Source of the DNA: Bacteroidota bacterium
Lineage (GTDB): Bacteria; Bacteroidota; Bacteroidia; NS11-12g; UBA9320
Reading direction: 5' to 3'
Length of the DNA: 28,028 nucleotides
Assembly: GCA_947499775.1 (NCBI GenBank)
Contig: CANMPY010000003.1
Span: 1-28,028 of the forward strand
Shown here: one piece after another, positions 16,596-24,900 of the stretch
Layout of the letters: every line of letters starts with the position of its first letter
How positions within the stretch are numbered: position 1 is the first letter of the stretch
Program-made: the position numbers and the translations under genes
The notes under the pieces: generated by a model
What the model saw: only the letters and a program-made list of their open reading frames with translations
Databases searched by the model: none
Told to the model about the DNA's origin: nothing

Positions 16596-17747
16596 ATGAA
16601 ACAACCTTTTCATCCTGTTATAGGAATTATTGGCGGAGGGCAACTTGGGAAAATGCTTATTGAAAGTGCCATGTCATGGAACGTTCAATACAATGTAATA
16701 GATCCCGACCCTAATGCATCGTGTAAGGCCTATGCGAAAACATTTATAAACTCCGATTTAAAGGATAAAGAGGCTATATTTAAACTTGCTCAAATAAGTG
16801 ATATACTCACTTATGAAATAGAGCATGTGAACACCGAAGCTCTACTAGAATTAGAAAAGCAAGGCAAAATTATTATTCCATCTCCCAAAATTTTAAGCAT
16901 CATTCAGGATAAAGGACTGCAAAAACAATTCTATATTGATAATGGATTACCAACAGCTAACTTTCAATTGGTTCAAAAAAATAAAGATTGGAAAGAGGCT
17001 TTATCTCATATTAATGGCGAAAAAGTTGTGGCTAAACTTTGCAAAGGTGGATACGATGGCAAAGGCGTTGCTATTGTAAACCGATCAGAAATATTGAGTG
17101 GAAATTTCCCATTCGATGAGCCTTCTATTATTGAAGAATTCGTTAGCGAATGCCGTGAAATAGCGGTTTTAGTGGGTAGCAATGGCATCGAAACCATTAC
17201 TTGGCCATGTGTCGAAATGCATTTTGACCCTACACTCAATTTGGTTGACATGCTATTTTCGCCAGCAAATTTAGATCAAGAAACCGAAAACAAAGCGTGC
17301 AATATTGCAATAGCAGCAATTAAAGCATTAAACGGAAAAGGGATATTTGCCGTTGAATTATTTATAACACCTAGTGGCGATATTTTAATTAATGAGATTG
17401 CACCACGGCCCCATAATTCAGGGCATCATACAATTGAGGCCTGTGTAACGTCGCAATACGAACAACTTAATCGGATTTTATTAAATTTGCCTTTGGGTAA
17501 TACCGATTTAGTAAAGCCTGCCGTAATGATAAATTTAATTGGTCCTGAAATGGTTTCGGGTAATTATAAGCTTACGGGATTGGAGACGGCAATGGATATA
17601 CCTGGATTTTATTTGCATTTATATAAAAAGGAGGAAACGCGTCCAGGACGAAAAATGGGACATTATACGGTAATGGGCGATTCGATAGAAACGGCTAGAA
17701 CGAACGCACTAAAAATTAAAAATGTATTAAAAATATCTGCACTATGA
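16596..17747 (+). CDS. purK: 5-(carboxyamino)imidazole ribonucleotide synthase
   Basis: ATP-grasp enzyme of purine synthesis that carboxylates AIR to N5-CAIR with ATP and bicarbonate. Recognised by IGIIGGGQLGKML near the N-terminus, the ATP-grasp segments (KLCKGGYDGKGV, PSIIEEFV, CREIAVLV), GIFAVELFIT and NEIAPRPHNSGHHTIEAC, the PurK hallmark. About 383 residues from ATG 16596, normal for the family. A TTG at 16584 also gives an in-frame start, but it falls inside the predicted -7 promoter box, so the ATG is preferred. The stop codon overlaps the purE start in ATGA, giving translational coupling with the next enzyme of the pathway. Confidence 0.97.
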   Translation: MKQPFHPVIGIIGGGQLGKMLIESAMSWNVQYNVIDPDPNASCKAYAKTFINSDLKDKEAIFKLAQISDILTYEIEHVNTEALLELEKQGKIIIPSPKILSIIQDKGLQKQFYIDNGLPTANFQLVQKNKDWKEALSHINGEKVVAKLCKGGYDGKGVAIVNRSEILSGNFPFDEPSIIEEFVSECREIAVLVGSNGIETITWPCVEMHFDPTLNLVDMLFSPANLDQETENKACNIAIAAIKALNGKGIFAVELFITPSGDILINEIAPRPHNSGHHTIEACVTSQYEQLNRILLNLPLGNTDLVKPAVMINLIGPEMVSGNYKLTGLETAMDIPGFYLHLYKKEETRPGRKMGHYTVMGDSIETARTNALKIKNVLKISAL

Positions 17748-18256
17748 AGCAAATAGCAATAATAATGGGTAGCGACAGCGATCTATCAGTAATGAAGGAA
17801 GCTGCATTAGTTTTGGAAAACTTTGGTATTGGTTACGATCTAACGGTTGTTTCGGCCCATCGAACCCCAAAACGGATGTATGATTATGCAAGCAATGCCC
17901 ATTCAAAAGGAATAAAGGTAATTATAGCGGGCGCTGGAGGTGCGGCGCACTTGCCTGGCATGGTTGCTTCATTAACCCATCTCCCTGTAATTGGGGTTCC
18001 TGTAAAATCGAGTAACTTAAATGGTGAAGACTCATTGCTTTCGATTGTTCAAATGCCGCCCGGAGTGCCTGTAGCAACAGTGGCCATCAATGGAGCCAAA
18101 AATGCCGGTTTATTAGCCGTTCAAATTTTAGCGACTTCCAATCCTGAATTAACTACTAAAATGATAGCCTATAAAAAGATAATGATGGATGAGGTGGAAG
18201 GCAAAGCATCTCGTTTGGAGAAAGAAGGGTTTGCCGAATATTTAAAGCAATTATAA
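17744..18256 (+). CDS. purE: N5-carboxyaminoimidazole ribonucleotide mutase
   Basis: Class I PurE, 170 residues, converting N5-CAIR made by PurK into CAIR. Signatures: IIMGSDSDLSVMKEA at the N-terminus, VVSAHRTPKRMYDYA (His of the SAHR motif), IAGAGGAAHLPGM, and GVPVKSSNLNGEDSLLSIVQMPPGVPVATVAI. Begins at ATG 17744, overlapping purK by 4 bases. No clear terminator follows in the 58 bases before the DUF3109 gene, so read-through into that gene is possible. Confidence 0.98.
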   Translation: MKQIAIIMGSDSDLSVMKEAALVLENFGIGYDLTVVSAHRTPKRMYDYASNAHSKGIKVIIAGAGGAAHLPGMVASLTHLPVIGVPVKSSNLNGEDSLLSIVQMPPGVPVATVAINGAKNAGLLAVQILATSNPELTTKMIAYKKIMMDEVEGKASRLEKEGFAEYLKQL

Positions 18257-18314
18257 TCTTCCACTTTCAAAAGATAAGTAGTTCTGATGTTTAAGAAATC
18301 TTGTTGCTAAATTA

Positions 18315-18893
18315 ATGCTAATCATAGGCGAATCACTTGTTTCGGAAGATATCTTAGAAAAGAAATTCGTTTGTCATTTAGAAAAATGTAAAGGAGCTTG
18401 TTGTATTTCGGGCGATAGAGGAGCTCCGCTACTTGAAAATGAACAAGACATAATCAATAAAGATTTAGAACGCATAATTCCATTTATGGATGCGGACGGC
18501 CTTGCCCATTTAAAGAAATTTAATTTTAGCGAAATTGACCCTTCTGATGGCGAATTGGTAACTACATGCCGCGAGGATGGAGCTTGTGTATTTGTTGTGT
18601 ATGACGATGGCAAAACACAATGCGCTATAGAATTGGCAAATGCGGCCGGAAAAATTGATTTTAAAAAACCAATTTCATGCCACTTGTATCCTATTCGCGC
18701 TGCAAAATATGGCGATTACACCGTTTTGAATTATCATAAATGGGACATTTGCAGCCCAGCATGCAATTTTGGTGAATCGCTAAATGAACCCATGTATCGA
18801 TTTTTAAAAGAACCGTTAATCCTTAAAATGGGGCCCGATTGGTATGAGGAATTAGAAGCTGTGGCCAAGGATTGGTCTGAAAAATCAGATTAA
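18315..18893 (+). CDS. DUF3109 family Cys-rich protein
   Basis: Cytoplasmic protein of 192 residues of the DUF3109 group, related to YkgJ-type CxxxxCxxxCC proteins. Cys residues cluster at 20, 25, 29 and 30 (CHLEKCKGACC), with further Cys in TTCREDGAC, TQCAIE, SCHLYP and ICSPAC, suggesting one or more metal or iron-sulfur sites. The end carries a conserved-looking FLKEPLILKMGPDWYEEL. No activity is established that I know of. It follows purE on the same strand after 58 bases. It is the last gene before the accessory block bounded by attC-like repeats. Confidence 0.88.
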   Translation: MLIIGESLVSEDILEKKFVCHLEKCKGACCISGDRGAPLLENEQDIINKDLERIIPFMDADGLAHLKKFNFSEIDPSDGELVTTCREDGACVFVVYDDGKTQCAIELANAAGKIDFKKPISCHLYPIRAAKYGDYTVLNYHKWDICSPACNFGESLNEPMYRFLKEPLILKMGPDWYEELEAVAKDWSEKSD

Positions 18894-19140
18894 GCATCCC
18901 ATAGAAAGTGCAAATCAATTTGTGGCGAGAAATTAGTAGGAAAGGTAATTATTACAACACTCCGGTCATAAGGAATAGCATAGTATTATCGGTGCCAACA
19001 AGAGCCGTGCGGCTTTCGGAGCCAATTAAGCAAAGGTAATTGGAACTATTAATTTTCTAAAACTACTAACCAGCATTAGGCAAGCGTACTGATAGCGGCA
19101 GGTAGATTAATTGTAATAATCCCAAAAAATATCAACAGAC
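18894..19140. other. intergenic region with attC-like repeat A
   Basis: No gene is seen. A foldable element spans about 18986-19095: outer arms TTATC / GATAG, inner arms TGCC-AA / TT-A-GGCA, then TGC / GCA after an unpaired insertion. It shares a GTGCGGC..TCGGAGCCAA block (19007-19025), AATTTTC-TAA (19051-19060) and AACCAGCAT (19068-19076) with the repeat at 21081-21205, in the same order and orientation. Confidence 0.45.
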
Positions 19141-20028
19141 TTAATCTCGACGTATAAGTCCCTTGAATGGCCTCCAGCCATCCCCTTCAATATTGTTAGG
19201 ATCCAAAATATATACCAGTGAAACAGACCAATTATAGGGTTGTATCAGGCTTTTAATAGGTTGATTATTCATGTCGGTAAAAATTACTTTACTTCCATCA
19301 TTTATATAAGCCTCACGGTCGCTAGAAAATAGAGGATAAAATAAATTGCCACTGCCTAAATGATTACTATATCCTAAAACCTTTACTGCAGTCATTTCTT
19401 TAGATACAACATGACGTGTTAGCGAAATGCTCCAGGTAGATTTAAGTCTTATGTCAAGCCCGAATGTATAGCTATCAAAATCGTTTATAGCCCTAATCTT
19501 AAGTTCGCTATAGGCACTGCTGCCGATGATTAATTTATTATTATTCTGTTCCATCCATCCTAAGTTAAAAGATTTTCGAAAGAAGGTATAGCCAATGGTT
19601 GGCGCAAGCAGTATTTTTCTTTTTTTAAACGCGATAAGACCATACACTTGAAAGTTTAAATGATTGGTTCGTTTTTTAAACGGAACAAAACCATAGTCTA
19701 TATTTAATCCGTAATACCTCTTGTTTGTTCCTAATCCCAAGACAAGGGTGGTCATATTTTGCCTGGAGTTAAGCTTTCCATGGTAATCGAACGTATCTCG
19801 CAAAGAACCACTTTCATGTATATATCGAATATGTCTTGGTTCATTTATAGGTTTGTTAAATCTGTTGGAAAGGCCAATATGAATACCTCCGCGACTGTAA
19901 TCGTCTTCATCCTTAACATCAAGTGAATACTGAGCATCAGCAAACAGATGAATGCATCCAATAAAAAAGAAAAGGGATATTACTTTCTTAATTGAAGCTA
20001 TTTTGTCTCTTTGTTCTTTGATACCCAT
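19141..20028 (-). CDS. exported hypothetical protein, probable outer-membrane beta-barrel
   Basis: Protein of 295 residues of unknown function. A positively charged start is followed by a hydrophobic stretch and a cut after ADA (about residue 32), leaving Gln33. The mature part alternates polar and hydrophobic residues in strand-like stretches (MTTLVLGLGTNKRYYGLNIDY, NFQVYGLIAFKKRKILLAP, SYTFGLDIRLKSTWSISLTR, WSVSLVYILD), and the spacing fits a beta-barrel, though the last residue is Asp rather than the usual aromatic. A TAAATTTG box ends 8 bases before the ATG at 20028, so the gene probably has its own near-leaderless promoter. It lies downstream of an FkbM methyltransferase gene inside a block bounded by two attC-like repeats and oriented opposite to the flanking plus-strand genes. 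Confidence 0.7.
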   Translation of the reverse strand: MGIKEQRDKIASIKKVISLFFFIGCIHLFADAQYSLDVKDEDDYSRGGIHIGLSNRFNKPINEPRHIRYIHESGSLRDTFDYHGKLNSRQNMTTLVLGLGTNKRYYGLNIDYGFVPFKKRTNHLNFQVYGLIAFKKRKILLAPTIGYTFFRKSFNLGWMEQNNNKLIIGSSAYSELKIRAINDFDSYTFGLDIRLKSTWSISLTRHVVSKEMTAVKVLGYSNHLGSGNLFYPLFSSDREAYINDGSKVIFTDMNNQPIKSLIQPYNWSVSLVYILDPNNIEGDGWRPFKGLIRRD

Positions 20029-20036
20029 GGTGCAGT

Positions 20037-20068
20037 CAAATTTATGTGTAGTTCTTAATATGTTTCAA
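20037..20068 (-). promoter_or_regulatory. promoter of the beta-barrel-like gene (TTG-N21-TAAATTTG)
   Basis: On the minus strand TTG (20068-20066), a 21-base spacer, then TAAATTTG (20044-20037) fits the Bacteroidota promoter pattern. The box ends 8 bases before the ATG at 20028. Confidence 0.55.
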
Positions 20069-20163
20069 TATTAATTTTGAGTGAAGTTAAAAAAAATGCC
20101 TCAATATTGGTGAGTTTTGGATTAATTACCGCTATCTATTACTATCTAACGTTAGGTTGCTTC

Positions 20164-20988
20164 TTATTCTAATTTATAAATAGAATTGTGCGATTTAGTT
20201 TTAGTAATAAACGTGTAACCTAATTTTGCTAAATCAATTCCTTCATCTGACTCAATAAAAATCATTTTAGGAAATAAGTTCCGTGGCGCGTTTTCAAAAA
20301 ATGGATTTAATGCAATAGGCTCTGCACGTTCAATATCAATTTTTAATAAATCTATTTGCTTTATGTTTTGTTCATTTAGCACATCAAGCAATGGCCTACA
20401 CTTAATTATTATATTACCCTCACCGTAATTTTCAACAATACTTGAGCTACCTAAATTTTTAGTGGATAGCGCCAGGCTTATTGTACTTTCTTTGTCTGCA
20501 ATCCCTATTGGATATAGTTCAATCAAGGGGCCCAAACCATTTATTTCAATGTTAAACTCAAACCGTTCAATCATAGTCGGGTTTGGCTCAAATGACAGAA
20601 TTTTACCATTTTGGTTAATATACTTTGCCGCCGTAAGACTGTAAAGTCCCATATTTCCTCCAATATCAATGAAAGTACTATCAGCCTTTAAATAGGTTGA
20701 CATCAATTTGAATTCATCGTATTCGAAGAATTTGGGCATAAATAATAAAAAGCGATCTCCTAAATTATCTAATGGGTATAATCTTAACTTAAATCCAAAC
20801 TGATTCGCATCTACAATTTCAATTCGGTTTTGTAACGTTAATTTTCGTAAGACAAGTGATATTTTAAAACCAAAAACATTTCGAGGAAGTTTTTGAGCCA
20901 GGGTAATTAATATTTTCTTAATCCCTTTAAACGCATAATAACCATATGGATTAGCACAATCTGATTTTGTAGTTATTTTCTTTTTCAT
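20164..20988 (-). CDS. FkbM family SAM-dependent methyltransferase
   Basis: Protein of 274 residues. The SAM-binding motif I is FIDIGGNMGLYSLTA (106-120), followed by ILSFEPNPTMIERF (130-143), in which Glu134 would bind the ribose. Further FkbM marks are GIADKESTISL, GSSSIVEN, LLKIDIERAEPIAL and MIFIESDEG. FkbM enzymes O-methylate sugars, lipids or natural products; the acceptor cannot be told here. No other glycan or polyketide gene surrounds it. It is the upstream gene of the two-gene minus-strand block between the attC-like repeats. The 135 bases after it hold the perfect palindrome CTAACGTTAG (20146-20155). No TAnnTTTG box was seen in front of its ATG. Confidence 0.9.
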   Translation of the reverse strand: MKKKITTKSDCANPYGYYAFKGIKKILITLAQKLPRNVFGFKISLVLRKLTLQNRIEIVDANQFGFKLRLYPLDNLGDRFLLFMPKFFEYDEFKLMSTYLKADSTFIDIGGNMGLYSLTAAKYINQNGKILSFEPNPTMIERFEFNIEINGLGPLIELYPIGIADKESTISLALSTKNLGSSSIVENYGEGNIIIKCRPLLDVLNEQNIKQIDLLKIDIERAEPIALNPFFENAPRNLFPKMIFIESDEGIDLAKLGYTFITKTKSHNSIYKLE

Positions 20989-21490
20989 TTGCTCTTCTGA
21001 TTCTATATTTTTTAATATTTATTTCTAAAAGTGGTGTATTAATTAGTGTTTATAGACTATCAATTTTACGTCAATATACCCTAACGGCCTTTGATTGGCG
21101 CTTGTGCGGCATCGGAGCCAACGGACGTTCATCGATGACAAAATTAAGTTGGGCGATGGAATTTTCCTAACCAAAAAACCAGCATAACGCCCTACCTCTT
21201 GTTAGCTATTAGCCCTTTGTTGTTCAAGGTAGTTTGTCCGATTGGTACGATTTGTTATTTGAGGTGCTATCAAATATGTTAATAGAGGCGAGTATGTAAA
21301 TGAGCTATCAAAAATTTCGATTCTTAAATAGGACACCCTTATTCAAAAACGAAAAAGAATCCAGGTAAGCAACTCTAAATTCTTTTAGCAATGATGAACT
21401 AAATTTTAAATAAAATTGCTTTGCAAACGCATCGATGCTAACAGAGAAACAACTCACAAAAGTTTAAATATAACTTTATTTTTGCACGGC
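20989..21490. other. intergenic region with attC-like repeat B
   Basis: About 500 bases without a convincing gene. At 21081-21205 lies a foldable element: outer arms CTAAC / GTTAG, inner arms GGCG-C-TTGTGC (21097-21107) / GCATAACGCC (21182-21191), which pair over ten positions with a single bulged base and one wobble. It shares three ordered blocks with repeat A at 18986-19095. From 21207 to 21470 the sequence is AT-rich with no further structure I can support; the lipoprotein promoter lies at 21477-21484. Confidence 0.5.
21477..21484 (+). promoter_or_regulatory. -7 box (TATTTTTG) for the lipoprotein/BNR operon
   Basis: TATTTTTG matches TAnnTTTG and ends 6 bases before the ATG at 21491. No TTG was found at the usual -33 spacing. 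The position argues for the ATG at 21491 rather than the upstream in-frame start at 21416. Confidence 0.6.
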
Positions 21491-21940
21491 ATGAAAGGCA
21501 TTCAAACAATTTCGATTTCGTTTTTAATACTCATTGCTTTATCCTTTATAGTGAATGGTTGTAGGTCGAAAAAAGTGGAACCCTCTAAGGTGAGTTATAC
21601 AACCGATTCGGCAGCTAATTATCCAGTGTGGATTGCAATGATGGAAAACCCTAATGTAAATTATTACGAGGCCGTGGCGGCATTCGAAAAATATTGGGAA
21701 TTTAGAGAGAAACCAACTGAAGACGATGGAGAAGCAAGGGATATTTTTGGCAAAGAAAAATCGGAAGAGGAAAAAAATAAAGCAGCGAACCGTTCAGTAG
21801 AATATGTTTATGAATACAAGCAATTTTTGAATTGGCAACAGCGAAATAAAAATTTAGTTAAGCCCGATGGAACGATCATGAAACCCGAGGAAGTTATTGA
21901 ACAATGGAAAAAATTGACTACCGATTCTTTAAACAAATGA
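21491..21940 (+). CDS. small lipoprotein coupled to T9SS propeller protein
   Basis: Protein of 149 residues from ATG 21491; an in-frame start at 21416 is rejected because the lipoprotein signal and a -7 box both fit 21491. The signal has a hydrophobic core and a lipobox-like IVNGC with Cys at residue 24. The mature part has a YPVWIAMMENPNVNYYEA segment, then AFEKYWEFRE, a charged linker rich in Glu and Lys, and YKQFLNWQQR...KPDGTI. I recall a similar pattern (MM.DP..N.Y, F..YW, YK.F..W..R, PDG) at the start of some large Bacteroidota secreted propeller proteins, which I cannot verify here. The stop overlaps the start of the next gene in ATGA, so the two products are probably made in a fixed ratio. 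Function unknown. Confidence 0.8.
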   Translation: MKGIQTISISFLILIALSFIVNGCRSKKVEPSKVSYTTDSAANYPVWIAMMENPNVNYYEAVAAFEKYWEFREKPTEDDGEARDIFGKEKSEEEKNKAANRSVEYVYEYKQFLNWQQRNKNLVKPDGTIMKPEEVIEQWKKLTTDSLNK

Positions 21941-24900
21941 AAAACACAGTTTTTATATTAAGTATTTTTTTAGCGTCGCTATCCTATTCACAAACAGCCA
22001 GTTTTACACAGGTTGGTCCAGTGAAATTTCCGGATAATCCAAGTGTGCAAACTACCGGTATGGGCCGCGTTTCACAATTAGTTTATCATCCAAAGGATAG
22101 CATGATTATGTTTGCAGTAAGTGCTTCGGGGGGTGTTTTTAAATCGAGCAATGAGGGGGCAACTTGGAAACCTATAAGCGACTTACTTCCACAAACCTCG
22201 TGTGCTACATTAGCGATTAATCCTTTGAATCCAAAGGTTATGTATTTGGGTACGGGTGATGCAAACTATAATGGAGGAGGATTGGGTGTATGGAAAACGA
22301 CAAACGGGGGAAATACTTGGTTTCAGTCAACCCTTGGTCTAGGCAATAAGCTTATTTCATATATTCTGATTACCCCAAATGATACGGCTACTTTAATTGC
22401 AGCGTGTTCGGATGGCATTTATAAAAGTACAAGTGCAGGAGGATCATGGTCGAAAAAAACGACTGTTAATGCCAGTTATCGTGATTTATTGTATCGCCCT
22501 GCTAGCAACAAAATTTTATATGCCGCAACCAATACATTTTTTTATCGATCATATGACAATGGAAATACTTGGACCCAATCAACCCTTAATAGTGGTATAA
22601 CGTGTGCAGGAATAAAAATAGCTGTTTGCCCAAAAGACACTTCAAAACTGTATTGTGTAGTTTGGAAAAGTGGAGCTACAAGCCCTTTTGGCGGCATTTA
22701 TAAATCAACCAACAATGGCACAACCTTTACAATGCAGGCCGATACCCCAAATATATTAGGGTATTCTGCTACCGGCAAAAGTACCGATGGCCAGGGGGCA
22801 TATAATCTGGCTATAGCATGCGATCCAAACAATTCGAACACCTTGTATATAGCGGCTATCAATGTTTGGAAATCGACAAATCAAGGTGCTGTTTTTACTT
22901 TAAAATCGCATTGGGCTTATGGGGTTCATGCCGATAAACACGGCATTCTTTTTTCGCCTTATAATGCCAATAAACTCTTTATCTACCACGATGGCGGATT
23001 AGATAGAAGCACAGATGGAGGAACAACCTGGACAACTTTAGAAGATGGACTTAGTGCTTCGGAGTTTTATAAAATGGGCAATAGCGGCTTGCATAATGAT
23101 TATATTATAGGTGGGCTACAAGACAATGGGATGGATGTGGCCACCAATAAGAAATTCTCAACAGTTAGAGGTGGCGATTGGGGAGGTGATTTTGCTTTTG
23201 ATGCATTCGATAGTAAATTACTTTATGAAAATGGTGGCATAAAACGCAATATAATCACACATGCCACGGGGAACATTAGAGGTAAAAATGGAATTTACAC
23301 GGTACATCCAAACGATAGCAATGTGATGTTTGAGGCAACAAGCAATATTTTTAGAACCAAAAATTTACGTGCCATACCTGATTCGAATGTGGCTTGGTCG
23401 CAAATTTCAAATTTTACCGGAAACACCAACCCAATAGGAATAGCGTATAGTAAATCCTCTAATGGAACTTTTTATAGCGCATTTACACCGCAGGGCTTGT
23501 ATAAAACCATAAATGGCAATAATAATTCGCCCACATTTAGCAAAATAACTAACTTTCCATTTAAAAGTGGAGAAGAAATTAAACAATTGGAAGCCTGCGA
23601 CTACGACTCAAATTGCCTTTATGTTGTAACAAATCAATCGCGGATCTATAAAACGAAGGACAAAGGGGGATCGTGGACCATTTTAAATAAAAATTTACCT
23701 GCCAATACGATAATTAAATTTTTATTAGACCAAAAAAGTAACGATTCCAGCATGTATGTATGTACGGCTTTTGGTATTTATTATAGAAACAAAACGATGG
23801 CTAACTGGATTGCTTTTTCACAAGGTATGCCTACTGTTGCTCAAATATCGGATATGGAAATAATGAGTGACGGTACCGATAAAAGCCGTCTTCATATTTC
23901 AACGTATGGACGAGGAATATGGCAATCCGATTTATATAAAAGTGTAGCTGTAACTCCAATAGCCGATTTTATCATCCAACCCACTTCATCGCAATTATGT
24001 GCCAATAGCATTATACTTGTCAATAATTCAACCCATTCGCCTACCTCTATTAAATGGCAGGTCTGGCCTTCAAAAGGGTGGAACTACATTAATGGTACCG
24101 ACTCTTTATCGTCGCGTGCCGAAATACAATTTAACACCGCTGGTTCATATTTCATTTCGTTGATTGCTAAAAATGAGAAAGGGAGCCATGTAAAAACAGT
24201 AAATTATAATTATTCAAATACAACTTTAGCCGCTAGCTGTGCTACAACAACCAATATCTTAGGGGGGTTTGATATTGGAATTTATCGATTCGAATTTAAC
24301 ACTATTGATAAAGCATCGGGAGCTGGGAATATGAGTTATGAAGAATTTTCATGTAAAAGTAATACCATTGTTAAGGCAGGGGCAACCTATACTGCATGGG
24401 TTACAAACGGATCTACAAATAATGAAAATGCCAAAATTTATATTGACTATAATAACAATGGATCGTTTGCCGATGCCAATGAGTTAGTAGGAACAATTAG
24501 GAGTGGTAAAGGCCGTCGGTCGTGTGCAATTACACTTTTATCAAACCCGCCCGTACTTAATAAATTTATTAGAATGAGGGCAGTAAGCGATTTTTATGCG
24601 GTGAACGATCCTTGTGGAGCGCTAGGATATGGACAAAGCGAAGATTATTCAATTTGGATTGATAAAGGGAAACCTATGGTAAACATTATTATCCCAAAAC
24701 CTTTGGTAAGCAATCGCTTTACAGCTGTTTTAAAACTTTCGGAAGGCGTAACTGGGTTTGATGAAAACGATATTAAAGTAACGAATGCTGCCTTGAGTAG
24801 TTTCAAACAAAGCGATGCCTTAACGTATTCTGTATTAGTTACGCCTAAAAATAATGGATCAGTATTGCTCGATATAAATGCAAATGGTTTTAGTGATTTA

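Noticed and set aside
20029..20163. A third full attC-like repeat between the two block genes
   Set aside because: None of the shared blocks of repeats A and B is present there; only the short palindrome CTAACGTTAG is seen, reported separately at low interest.
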